Shown here one piece after another: positions 32,909 through 43,399 of a stretch of DNA of 64,000 bases (within the stretch, counting starts at the first letter, position 1; each line of letters starts with the position of its first letter). The notes beneath the pieces are model-generated. The model worked only from the letters and a program-made list of their open reading frames with translations. It was not told the DNA's origin and did not search any database. This DNA comes from Porphyra umbilicalis (lineage: Eukaryota; Rhodophyta; Bangiophyceae; Bangiales; Bangiaceae): positions 1-64,000 of the forward strand of contig KV918883.1 of NCBI GenBank assembly GCA_002049455.2, written 5' to 3'. A program made the translations under genes and the position numbers.

Positions 32909-34288
32909 TTAGAACCCCGAGCTTACGGCTGCTCCGCCAAAGATGGAGGTGAAGCCAGTCGTAGAACGTCGCGTCTCGTGGTCACCCGCCCAGTCGGCAT
33001 CACTCAAGCCTTGCAGAACACAAGAAGAGTTCTTGTCGAAGACCAGCCCCGTGTCTATCGAACCCTTGACGTACCGTAGAACGCGCTTGATCGCCGCCCA
33101 ATGCTCCTTGCCGTAGCACGAAACGAACCGACTCAGCTTCCCGATGGCGAAGGCGACGTCAGAACGCGTCCCGACCATCAGGTACATTAGGCTGCCGACG
33201 GCTTCGCCGTAAGGCAGCGCGTCGTCGCTCTCGTCGGCCTTGACCAGCTGCAGGCCCACCTCCAGCGGCGTTCCGATCGGGTTATACTCCGCCATCCCGA
33301 ACTTCTCCAGCACTTGCGCCGCGTACTTGCCCTGCGACAGCTTGAGGGTGCCCAACGCCTTGACACGCCTAATCTCTAGCCCGAGGATGACCTTCGCCTC
33401 GCCCAGGTCCTTCATCTCAAAACGCTTGTGCAGAGCGTCCATAATCTTGTAGATTGCCGCCAGGCTTGATGCCACCAACAGGAGATCGTCGACGTACACC
33501 AGGACGATGATGATTTCGCCGTCATCCATGAGGAGGTAGAGGCATGCATCCGGGTCAATGTTGTCAAACCCCTGCGACTTGAGGAAGTCGTCGAGCTTGG
33601 CGTACCACATCTTGGGAGCTTGCTTCAGCCCATACAGCGCTTGGAGGAGACGACACACCTTGTCAGGATACGTCGGATCGATATAGCCGTCTGGCTGCTC
33701 CATGTAGACCTCCTCGTCAAGGTCGCCGTTGACGAATGCCGTCTTGACGTCCATCTGATGTAGCTCCCACCCGTTCGCCGCCGTCATCGCCAGGATGCAT
33801 CGAATGGTGGTGACTTTGGCCACCGGCGCGAACGTCTCGTTGAAGTCGAGCATCTTGATCTGCCGGTTCCCCATGAAGCACAGGCGCGCCTTGTGACGCG
33901 TCGTGTTGTTCCCGTTCTTGTCAACCTCGTTCTTGACCTTGTAAAACCACTTGCCCTTCAGCACGCGTCGACTGGCCGGGCGATCCGTCAAGCGCCAAGC
34001 CTTGTTCTTGCGGATGGCCTCCATCTCTTCGTCCATGGCAATCTGCCACTTAGCCGATTCTTGCCCTTGAACGGCCTGTACGTACGTCGTGGGCGCCTCG
34101 TGAGCAACCAGGCTCACCGGGCGCCAGTACTCGACAGGGGGTCGCCGCGCTCTGCCGCTCCGACGCAGCGTGTCTTGGTAGCCGCCACAACCTTGATTGT
34201 CGTCCGCGGACTTGTCAGATCCATCGTCTTGCTTGTCATCCTTGTCGTCACTGTCAGCATCCACGTCTTCGCCGTTGCGTGCAAAGCG
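32909..34288 (-). pseudogene. Element Y2 reverse transcriptase and RNase H N-term
   Basis: A continuous frame with WRLTDRPASRRVLKGKW, motif A MDVKTAFVNGDL with the catalytic Asp intact (codon 33,749-33,751), LQALYGLKQAPKMWY, and YVDDLLLV at about 33,480-33,500. It is the only one of the three Y copies with both RT active-site motifs intact. It ends prematurely where an extra base (32,919) replaces the conserved SWGSK by SSGF and a stop. Confidence 0.9.
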
Positions 34289-36463
34289 CTAACCCGTCTC
34301 GACTCCGACGTTTTCGTCTCCGGGAAGCTCTTCTGCAACTTCTGCCACCTGGCTCACGTTCGTGTCGGCGAAAACAACGCTTCGTGCCTTGACGACCTTG
34401 CCGTCGTCGAGAATGACCTTGTACGCCTTGCTGCCGTCGGGATAGCCTAAGAAGACGCCCTTCGCCGCCTTGGCGCCAAACTTGCCGTCGATGTGACTCT
34501 TGTGCAGCACCACCCAGCATGTCGACCCAAACACCCGCATGTGGCTTCCGTCGGGCTTGTTCCCGGTCCACAACTCAATAGGCGTCTTGCCGACGGGAAG
34601 CGCCCGGCTGGTGACGCGGTTCTTGATGTAGACCGCCGTCTTAATGGCATCCGCCCAAAGATCTTGATCGACGTCCTTGTGTCGCATCATGGTGCGAGCC
34701 ATCTCAACGAGAACTCTATTGAGCCGCTCAGCAACCCCGTTCTGCTGCGGCGTGTCGGGCACCGTGGTCTGGTGCGTCGTGCCGTTCTCATCGTGAAGAG
34801 CCTTGAATGCATTCGACACATACTCTCCGCCATTGTCGGAGCGTAGGATCTTGATCTTGGTTCCCGTGTGCAGCTGGGCCTTTGTCAGCCACTTCTTGTA
34901 CTCAGAGAGCAGATCGCTCTTCTTCTGCAGGAAGACCACATCTGTCCAGCGGGAGAAGTCGTCAGTGAAGGTGCCAAAGTAAAGCGCACCGCCACGCGAC
35001 GGCTCCGACATTGGCCCGCCCAGGTCCGAGTGCACGAGCTGCAGGCGCTCGCTGACTCGACCTCCTCCTGCACTAGGCATAGGCATCATAGCCGCCTTCC
35101 CATACACGCACGGCTCGCAGATGTCCTTGACCGCCATGGAAGAGCACTTGAGTCCATCGATGTCCTTGTTCTTGATCATCCGCTTAACGCCAGCCACGTT
35201 GACGTGCCCAAGGCGCTCATGCCAGAGCTGAAGAGAGGCCACCGCAGCAATATCCGACAGTGGGGCCATGTCCAGGTGGTAGAGCCCACTCTTCCGCGTG
35301 CCGCACGCAGCGACCTTGTCGCTAATCTTGATGATCGTCTTACCGCCCTTGAATGACACTTCCGCACCACGCTCCTCCATCATGCCGACCGACATGAGGT
35401 TGAAGCCCATAGTAGGAACATGGAGTACCTTCTCCAACATGATCTTGCGCGTCTTGCCGTGATCGATGACATTGAGCACGACGGTTCCGACGCCCGCCGT
35501 GGCTACGGACCCCTTGTCACCCATGGTGACGCTGCGTCCCGTGGTCGTCTGGTAGTCGTCGAAGCACCCGCGCATCCAGCACATGTGTGCAGACGCCGCA
35601 GAATCGACAAGCCACGACTTGGAGATGTCATCGGTGTCAGCCGCATGGCCCACCAGACATATGGCGTCGTCGCTGTCGCTCCCATCGTCAGCCGCAATTG
35701 CGGCCACCTTGTCTTGTCTCTGCTTCTTGGCCTTGAGCTCTGGGCAATCGCGCGAGATGTGCCCAAACGTATGGCAGTAGTAGCACTCGATCTTAGAGAG
35801 GTCACCACGGCGGCCTTGACCTCGATAGTTGGCGCCGACGAGTGCCATGTCGCCAATGCGCTTCGTCGCAGGTGACTTGTCCGCCTGCCGCCGCTCCTCC
35901 TGAAGCAAGCGGCTCTTGACAAAGTCGAGGCTCAGCTCGTCCTCGCCCTTGGCGTCGAGAGCCACCAGCAGGTTCTCGAACTTGGACGTCTGCCCGATGA
36001 AGACGCTCATGGCAACGTCCATCTCCTTCACCACGCCGCCCATGGCCTTGAGGTTCTCGCCGAGGTTGCGCACGCGGTTGATGTAGCCCAGCATGCCCTC
36101 GCCGACGGTCATTTCGACGGTGTAGAAATCGCGTCGCGCCTTCATCTTGTTCATCAAACTCTTGCGCTGGAAGACACCTTGCAGCGTCGACCACATTTCC
36201 GCCGTCGTCTTGCAGCCCGCCACATGCTCGAGCTGCTCAGATCCAAGGGTGAGCCCGATGATGGCGCTCGCTTTCGTGTCTCGACGCTTCCACACCGCCA
36301 ACTCGCGGGCATCCGCGTCCGTCGGCTTGCCGTCTTCGTCAAGCATATCGTCGAGGTCGCGCAGCGCAAGGACCATCTGAATGCGCTGAAGCCACTCGTG
36401 GAAGTTCGTTTCCGTCAACTTGTCGATCTTGATGCCGCCCATGCCGGCAGCGCCTCCGTCCAT
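34289..36463 (-). CDS. Element Y2 Gag-protease-integrase
   Basis: A 724-codon frame. Gag occupies roughly residues 1-220 (GYINRVRNLGENLKAMGG). A CCHC zinc knuckle CYYCHTFGHISRDC lies near 225, the protease site VDSAASAHM near 281 (DSAA, where DSGA is usual), and the pre-integrase/zinc-binding H..H LWHERLGH with CEPC near 412-451. The integrase triad is D in HSDLGGP (~480), D in RSDNGGEY (~540) and E in QNGVAER (~575), a D(35)E-type spacing. The frame stops at a TAG (34,289-34,291) followed by C, and the same frame reopens at once into RT. Element 3 has the same TAG; element 1 has Leu. Confidence 0.92.
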   Translation of the reverse strand: MDGGAAGMGGIKIDKLTETNFHEWLQRIQMVLALRDLDDMLDEDGKPTDADARELAVWKRRDTKASAIIGLTLGSEQLEHVAGCKTTAEMWSTLQGVFQRKSLMNKMKARRDFYTVEMTVGEGMLGYINRVRNLGENLKAMGGVVKEMDVAMSVFIGQTSKFENLLVALDAKGEDELSLDFVKSRLLQEERRQADKSPATKRIGDMALVGANYRGQGRRGDLSKIECYYCHTFGHISRDCPELKAKKQRQDKVAAIAADDGSDSDDAICLVGHAADTDDISKSWLVDSAASAHMCWMRGCFDDYQTTTGRSVTMGDKGSVATAGVGTVVLNVIDHGKTRKIMLEKVLHVPTMGFNLMSVGMMEERGAEVSFKGGKTIIKISDKVAACGTRKSGLYHLDMAPLSDIAAVASLQLWHERLGHVNVAGVKRMIKNKDIDGLKCSSMAVKDICEPCVYGKAAMMPMPSAGGGRVSERLQLVHSDLGGPMSEPSRGGALYFGTFTDDFSRWTDVVFLQKKSDLLSEYKKWLTKAQLHTGTKIKILRSDNGGEYVSNAFKALHDENGTTHQTTVPDTPQQNGVAERLNRVLVEMARTMMRHKDVDQDLWADAIKTAVYIKNRVTSRALPVGKTPIELWTGNKPDGSHMRVFGSTCWVVLHKSHIDGKFGAKAAKGVFLGYPDGSKAYKVILDDGKVVKARSVVFADTNVSQVAEVAEELPGDENVGVETG

Positions 36464-36607
36464 GGTGTCTTCTTGTCGTAGCGCCCGACCTTGCCGAGCC
36501 GTGCGCCTTGACCTTCACGTCCTTGAACCACCTTGACCTCGTCCTCTTCGCACTTGCCGCGACAGCCGCGACACCCGCCGGCCCACCTCGCTCTTGTCAC
36601 AGCCCCT

Positions 36608-36624
36608 GCTCTGGGCCCATGACC
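36608..36624 (-). promoter_or_regulatory. Primer binding site of element Y2
   Basis: The plus strand reads CTCTGGGCCCATGACC directly before the 5' LTR. It matches the anticodon arm of initiator tRNA-Met with one change relative to element 3. Confidence 0.75.
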
Positions 36625-37042
36625 CGTTTAATCGCAGTGGGGATAGGGGTTGGGGGACCACGGTGAAGTGGTTGAGTGGCTTGAGCTTGTGTGTGTGTGT
36701 GCGAACGTGCTTTGTTGGTTGTCCTAAGGTTCGCCCGCCTCTCCCAACCGAGAGCACCTCTCAAATAGTCCCCACCGACCCAAGTGCTCCCCCCTCTCGC
36801 GCCCACACCGACGCCCACGCCCTCGCACCAAATCGAATCACTCACCAAATCAAAAGCCACTAGAGCAAAGCGAAGATCAAATCCAAAACATGCCAAAAGT
36901 AACGCCCCAAGATGACCCAACACAGATGTGTGCAACTTGACCACGTCTTGCAAATGTACCATGTGGGGTACCATAAGGGTCACCGACCATCATCCATCCG
37001 CGAACCGCCAGTGGAGTCGGCGACGAGCATCACAGTCCAACA
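36625..37042 (-). repeat. Family Y LTR L4 (5' LTR of element 2)
   Basis: 418 bp. The inner end is mutated (CGTTTAATCG for TGTTGAATCG); the outer end, CCAACA, is intact. About eleven differences from L3 by eye. Confidence 0.95.
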
Positions 37043-37047
37043 CGGCC

Positions 37048-38583
37048 ATGTTGAACCTCTCCTAGTCCGGCTCTCTCCGGGCCTCGTGGATCAGCATCTT
37101 GTCGGGCTTAACCGACACCGCCGCGTACGCCCCTCCCGCGCTGAAAGCCATGTCGGTGCGGGTTTTTCGCGTCGGGCGCACTCACAGGAACCGCACACTG
37201 CTGCGGGAGGGAAGTGGCGCACCCGGCTCCGCGCCGCCCGTGGGCGCGTCCGTGGCAACGCTACCTGCCGAGTCCTCGGCGGCATCCGGCCCGCCGTCTG
37301 ACTCGGGCTCGTCGCTCCCTCTCCGCTGTTGGCACAGCCGCCGCGCCGCTTCAACGGCGTCTTCAATCGCATTGGAGGAAGCGCGGTCAAGGGGGTTGCC
37401 AGTGCTTGCCCCGGAGCCCGTCTGGGTCGCCGAGCGCCGCCCGTCGTCCGCCCCGTCCTTCGCCCCAGGGTCCACATCCTCCACCTCGGATGGTCCGCCA
37501 AGTGAGTGGGGCTCACCAGCGTTGTGCGCGCTCGTAGTCACTCCATCGGGGCTCACCGCGGGCGTCCGGCCGCCAATCGCTTCGGGCCTCCGGAGCTCCT
37601 CTTTGAACCGCACGTCGCGGCTCAGGACGAACCGCCCGTTGAGGAGCACCTTGCAGCCCTTGGTGTCCTCGCCGTAGCCCATGAACCTGTCCACCTCGGC
37701 CTTCTCGCCCATCATTCGGCGCACTTGGTGCGGCACGTGTGCCCACACGTGGCACCCAAACGCGCACAGGCGCCCAACGTCCGGCTTCTTGCTAAAGAAC
37801 AGCTCGTATGGGGTCGCCGACTTGCCGCGCGATGAGGTGCGGTTAGCAACGTAGGTAACCGTCAGCGCGGCCTCCCCCCACCACTTACGTGGCAGGTTGC
37901 TGTCCGCCAGAACGGCCGTCACGCGCTCGCCCAGCGTGCTGTTGTAGCGCTCGGCGACGCCGTTCTGCCCCGGCGTGTAGCGCGTCGTGGTCTCGACCAC
38001 AATGCCCTTGTCCGAGCGCCACTGGTCGAACTTCTTTTCAGTGTATACCTTGCCTCAATCGCACAGCACGACCTTGGCCTTGCGGCCCAGCTGGGTCTCC
38101 CACCGGTTGATCACGTCCATGACCACGTCCGTCGCCTGGCCTTTTCTCCTGACGGGCACGACCACCTTATATATCGACTTGTGGTCCACAATGACCACCT
38201 CGAAGCGGTCGCCACTCGGAGTTACGATCGGCATCGGCCCCCCGACATCGGTGTGAAGGTGCTCGAGCGTCTCGTTCACGACCGTGTCCGACTCTTCGAA
38301 GGACTGCCGCGTCATCTTGCAGCGGATGCAGGGCTTGCACCCCTCGGTACCCAGGTTGCACTGCTCCGCCGCCGTCATCTGCATGCCGGTCACGGCTGCC
38401 GGCACCGTCGCCAGCGTGCCCCCGCTGGCGTGCGCAAAACGCTGGTGCGACGTCCAGGCAGATGCCGCTACAGCCGCGACGCCCGCCCGGCCGCCCTCCT
38501 CACTGAGCACGTATATGCTGCCACTCCGCTGCCAATCAGAGCAGACGTACACGCCCATCCTGTCGGCGCGGAACGTCACCTCG
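37048..38583 (-). pseudogene. Family X pre-integrase and integrase
   Basis: Runs from the pre-integrase domain (HQRFAHASGG, CKPCIRCKM) through the first integrase Asp in HTDVGGPMP to the region around the second Asp. There an in-frame TGA (38,055-38,057) follows VVLCD, consistent with a C-to-T change in an Arg codon. The Glu motif QNGVAERYNS (about 37,940) and the C-terminal GYGEDTKGCKV and VRFKEEL blocks are present. The frame ends at a TAG near the Y2 insertion point. Confidence 0.88.
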
Positions 38584-39001
38584 TGTTGAATCGCTGTGGG
38601 GATAGGGGTTGGGGGACCACGGTGAAGTGGTTGAGTGGCTTGAGCTTGTGTGTGTGTGTGCGAATGTGCTTTGTTGGTTGTCCTAAGGTTCGCCCGCCTC
38701 TCCCAACCGAGAGCACCTCTCAAATAGTCCCCACCGGCCCAAGTGCTCCCCCCTCTCGCGCCCACACCGACGCCCACGCCCTCGCACCAAATCGAATCAC
38801 TCACCAAATCAAAAGCCACTAGAGCAAAGCAAAGATGAAATCCAAAACACTCCAAAAGTAACGCCTCAAGATGACCCAACACAGATGTGTGCAACTTGAC
38901 CACGTCTTGCAAATGTACCATGTGGGGTACCATAAGGGTCACCGACCATTGTCCAACCGCTGACTGCCAGTGGAGTCGGTGACGAGCATCACAGTCCAAC
39001 A
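38584..39001 (-). repeat. Family Y LTR L5 (3' LTR of element 3)
   Basis: 418 bp, TGTTGAATCG...AGTCCAACA. The inner side is preceded, in sense, by the purine-rich AAGCAAGAAGGTG. Confidence 0.95.
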
Positions 39002-39036
39002 CACCTTCTTGCTTGTTACCGCGGCTGTTCCTGTAT

Positions 39037-39408
39037 TCAGCGAAGCCCAATGGCCTCGACATGCCTGTCCTGCTTGGTCTTGCTGAGCTCCTTCGTCATC
39101 GGGTCCGCCACCATGTCGTCCGTTGCACAATGCTCCAGTGTCACCTTGTCCGTCGTGATGGCCTCGCGCACAAAGTGGTAGCGAATGTCGATGTGCTTCG
39201 TGCGCTTGTGGTCGACGGGGTTCTTGGAGAATTCAATGCACCAGCTGGTGTCGACCTTGATGTTGATCGGCCCGCCCGAGATCGCTGTCCGCAGCCCTTG
39301 AGATGCCAAGCTTTGCACGAGCTTGTTCAGGCAAACAGCTTCTTTGCTGTCCTCACATCGAGCCATGTACTCGGCTTCCATCGTCGACAGCGCCTCCGTC
39401 TTTTGCAA
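39037..39408 (-). pseudogene. Element Y3 RNase H
   Basis: STMEAEYMARCEDSKEAV through HIDIRYHFVREAITTDK to the pol end. It is open here but out of frame with RT because of the extra base at 39,420, the same +1 lesion as in element 2. Downstream residue choices match element 1, not element 2. Confidence 0.88.
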
Positions 39409-39409
39409 C

Positions 39410-40788
39410 TTAGAACCCCGAGCTTACGGCTGCTCCGCCAAAGATGAAGGTGAAGCCAGTCGTAGAACGTCGCGTCTCGTGGTCACCCGCCCAGTCGGCA
39501 TCACTCAAGCCTTGCAGAACACAAGAAGAGTTCTTGTCGAAGACCAGCCCCGTGTCTATCGAACCCTTGACGTACCGTAGAACGCGCTTGATCGCCGCCC
39601 AATGCTCCTTGCCGTAGCACGAAACGAACCGACTCAGCTTCCCGATGGCGAAGGCGACGTCAGAACGCGTCCCGACCATCAGGTACATTAGGCTGCCGAC
39701 GGCTTCGCCGTAAGGCAGCGCGTCGTCGCTCTCGTCGGCCTTGACCAGCTGCAGGCCCACCTCCAGCGGCGTTCCGATCGGGTTGTACTCCGCCATCCCG
39801 AACTTCTCCACACTTGCGCCGCGTACTTGCCCTGCGACAGCTTGAGGGTGCCCAACGCCTTGACACGCCTAATCTCTAGCCCGAGGATGACCTTCGCCTC
39901 GCCCAGGTCCTTCATCTCAAAACGGTTGTGCAGAGAGTCCTTTATCTTGTAGATCGCCGCCAGGCTTGATGCCACCAACAGGAGATCGTCGACGTGCACC
40001 AGGACGATGATGATTTCGCCGTCATCCATAAGGAGGTAGAGGCATGCATCCGGGTCAATGTTGTCAAACCCCTGCGACTTGAGGAAGTCGTCAAGCTTGG
40101 CGTACCACATCTTGGGAGCTTGCTTCAGCCCATACAGCGCTTGGAGGAGACGACACACCTTGCCAGGATACGACGGATCGACATAGCCGTCTGGCTGCTC
40201 CATGTAGACCTCCTCGTCAAGGTCGCCGTTGACGAATGCCGTCTTGACGGCCATCTGATGTAGCTCCCTCCCGTTCGCCGCCGTCATCGCCAGGATGCAT
40301 CGGATGGTAGTGAACTTGGCCACTGGCGCGAACGTCTCGTTGAAGTCGAGCCCCTTGATCTGCCGGTTCCCCATGAAGCACAGGCGCGCCTTGTGCCGCG
40401 TCGTGTTGTTCCCGTTCTTGTGAACCTCGTTCTTGACCTTGTACACCCACTTGCCCTTCAGCACGCGTCGACTGGCCGGGCGATCCGTCAAGCGCCAAGC
40501 CTTGTTCTTGCGGATGGCCTCCATCTCTTCGTCCATGGCAATCTGCCACTTAGCCGATTCCTGCCCTTAAACGGCTTGCACGTACGTAGTGGGCGCCTCG
40601 TGAGCAACCAGGCTCACCGGGCGCCAGTACTCGACAGGGGGTCGCCGCGCTCTGCCGCTCCGACGCAGCGTGTCTTGGTAGCCGCCACAACCTTGATTGT
40701 CGTCCGCGGACTTGTCAGATCCATCGTCTTGCTTGTCATCCTTGTCGTCACTGTCAGCATCCACGTCTTCGCCGTTGCGTGCAGAGCG
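39410..40788 (-). pseudogene. Element Y3 reverse transcriptase
   Basis: Lesions are a TAA at 40,567-40,569 (shared with element 1), motif-A Asp to Ala at 40,249-40,251 (shared with element 1), HVDD instead of YVDD (codon 39,994-39,996), a one-base loss near 39,811, and the +1 at 39,420 (shared with element 2). The first half resembles element 1 (GYVDPSYPGKV), the second half element 2 (FDNIDPDACLYLL). Confidence 0.9.
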
Positions 40789-42887
40789 CTAACCCGTCTC
40801 GACTCCGACGTTTTCGTCTCCGGGAAGCTCCTCTGCAACTTCTGCCACCTGGCTTACGTTCGTGTCGGCGAAAACGACGCTTCGTGCCTTGACGACCTTG
40901 CCGTCGTCGAGAATGACCTTGTACGCCTTGCTGCCGTCGGAATAGCCTAAGAAGACGCCCTTCGCCGCCTTGGCGCCAAACTTGCCGTCGATGTGACTCT
41001 TGTGCAGCACCACCCAGCATGTCGACCCAAACACCCGCATGTGGCTTCCGTCGGGCTTATTTCCGGTCCACAGCTCAAAAGGCGTCTTGCCGACGGGAAG
41101 CGCCCGGCTGGTGACGCGGTTCTTGATGTAGACCGCCGTCTTAATGGCATCCGCCCAAAGATCTTGATCGACGTCCTTGTGTCGCATTATGGTGCGAGCC
41201 ATCTCCACGAGAACTCGGTTGAGCCGCTCAGCAACCCCATTCTGCTGCGGCGTGTCGGGCACCGTGGTCTGGTGCGTCGTGCCGTTCTCATCGTGAAGAG
41301 CCTTGAATGCATTCGACACATACTCCCCGCCATTGTCGGAGCGTAGGATCTTGATCTTGGTTCCCGTGTGCAGCTGGGCCTTTGTCAGCCACTTCTTGTA
41401 CTCAGAGAGCAGATCGCTCTTCTTCTGCAGGAAGACCACATCTGTCCAGCGGGAGAAGTCGTCAGTGAAGGTGCCAAAGTAAAGCGCACCGCCACGCGAC
41501 GGCTCCGACATTGGCCCGCCCAGGTCGGAGTGCACGATCTGCAGGCGCTCGCTGACTCGACCTCCTCCTGCACTAGGCATAGGCATCATAGCCGCATTCC
41601 CATATACGCACGGCTCGCAGAAGTCCCTGACCGCCATGGAAGAGCACTTGAGTCCATCGATGTCCTTGTTCTTGATCATCCGCTTAACGCCAGCCACGTT
41701 GACGTGCCCAAGGCGCTCATGCCAGAGCTGAAGAGCGGCCACCGCAGCAATGTCCAACAGTGGGGCCATGTCCAGGTGGTAGAGCCCACTCTTCCGCGTG
41801 CCGCACGCAGCGACCTTGTCGCTAATCTTGATGATCGTCTTACCGCCCTTGAATGACACTTCCGCACCACGCTCGTCCATCGTGCCGACCGACATGAGGT
41901 TGAAGCCCATGGTGGGAACATGGAGTACCTTCTCTAACTTGATCTTTCGCGTCTTGCCGTGAACGATGACATTGAGCACGACAGTTCCGACGCCCGCCGT
42001 GGCTATGGACCCCTTGTCACCAATGGTGACGCTGCGTCCCGTGGTCGTCTGGTAGTCGTCGAAGCACCCGCGCATCAAGCACATGTGTGCAGACGCCGCA
42101 GAATCGACAAGCCACGACCTGGAGATGTCTTCGGTGTCAGCCGCATTGCCCACCAGACAGATGGCGTCGTCGCTGTCGCTACCATCGTCAGCCGAAATCC
42201 CGGCCACCTTGTCCTGTCTCTGCTTCTTGGCCTTGAGCTCTGGACAATCGTGAGAGATATGCCCAAACTTATGGCAGTAATAACACTCGAACTTGGAGAG
42301 GTCACCACGGCGGCCTTGACCTCGATAGTTGGCGCCGACGAGAGCCATGTAGCCAATGCACTTGGTCGACGGTGACTTGTCCGCCTGCCGCCGCTCCTCC
42401 TGAAGCAAGCGGCTCTTGACAAAGTCGAGGCTCAGCTCGTCCTCGCCCTTGGCGTCGAGAGCCACCAGCAGGTTCTCGTGCTTGGACGTCTGCCCGTTGA
42501 GGACGCTCATGGCAACGTCCATCTCCTTCACCACGCCGCCCATGGCCTTGAGGTTCTCGCCGAGGTTGCGCACGCGGTTGATGTAGCCCAGCATGCCCTC
42601 GCCGACGGTCATTTCGACGGTGTAGAAATCGCGTCGCGCCTTCATCTTGTTCATCAAACTCTTGCGCTGGAAGACACCTTGCAGCGTCGACCACATTTCC
42701 GCCGTCGTCTTGCAGCCCGCCACGTGCTCGAGCTGCTCAGATCTAAGGGTGAGCCCGATGATGGCGCTCGCTTTCGTGTCTCGACGCTTCCACACCGCCA
42801 GCTCGCGAGCATCCTCGTCCGTCGGCTTGCCGTCTTCGTCAACTTGTCGATCTTGATGCCACCCATGCCGGCAGCGCCGCCGTCCAT
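40789..42887 (-). pseudogene. Element Y3 Gag-protease-integrase
   Basis: Same order as element 2: knuckle CYYCHKFGHISHDC, protease VDSAASAHM, LWHERLGH and CEPC, then the integrase D, D and E. A 76-bp deletion between two TTGACG direct repeats removes 25 codons of the N-terminal Gag and shifts the frame, so the normal start (about 42,887) no longer reaches the main frame. It ends at the TAG 40,789-40,791, shared with element 2. Confidence 0.9.
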
Positions 42888-43033
42888 GATGTCTTCTTGT
42901 CGTAGCGCCCGACCTTGCCGAGCCGTGCGCCTTGACCTTCACGTCCTTGAACCACCTTGACCTCGTCCTCTTCGCACTTGCCGCGACCGCCGCGACACCA
43001 GCTGGCACACCTCGCTCTTGTCACAGCCCCTGC

Positions 43034-43048
43034 TCTGGGCCCATAACC
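43034..43048 (-). promoter_or_regulatory. Primer binding site of element Y3
   Basis: The plus strand reads TCTGGGCCCATAACC next to the 5' LTR. This is identical to the anticodon-arm sequence of initiator tRNA-Met (anticodon CAU within CCCATAAC), so the sense strand is complementary to an internal tRNA segment and not to a tRNA 3' end. Confidence 0.8.
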
Positions 43049-43399
43049 TGTTGAATCGCAGTGGGGATAGGGGTTGGGGGACCACGGTGAAGTGGTTGAG
43101 TGGCTTGAGCTTGTGTGTGTGTGTGCGAACGTGCTTTGTTGGTTGTCCTAAGGTTCGCCCGCCTCTCCCAACCGAGAGCACCTCTCAAATAGTCCCCACC
43201 GACCCAAGTGCTCCCCCCTCTCGCGCCCACACCGACGCCCACGCCCTCGCACCAAATCGAATCACTCACCAAATCAAAAGCCACTAGAGCAAAGCGAAGA
43301 TCAAATCCAAAACATGCCAAAAGTAACGCCCGAAGATGACCCAACACAAAAGTGTGCAACTTGACCACGTCTTGCAAATGTACCATGTGGGGTACCATC

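Larger units (their letters stand above)
32084..37042 (-). mobile_element. Copia family Y element 2 (nested in X)
   Basis: 4959 bp with two 418-bp LTRs flanked by a perfect 5-bp target duplication, CGGCC, at 32,079-32,083 and 37,043-37,047. Internal minus-strand gag-protease-integrase-RT-RNase H is full length but carries one amber stop and two frameshifts. Confidence 0.96.
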
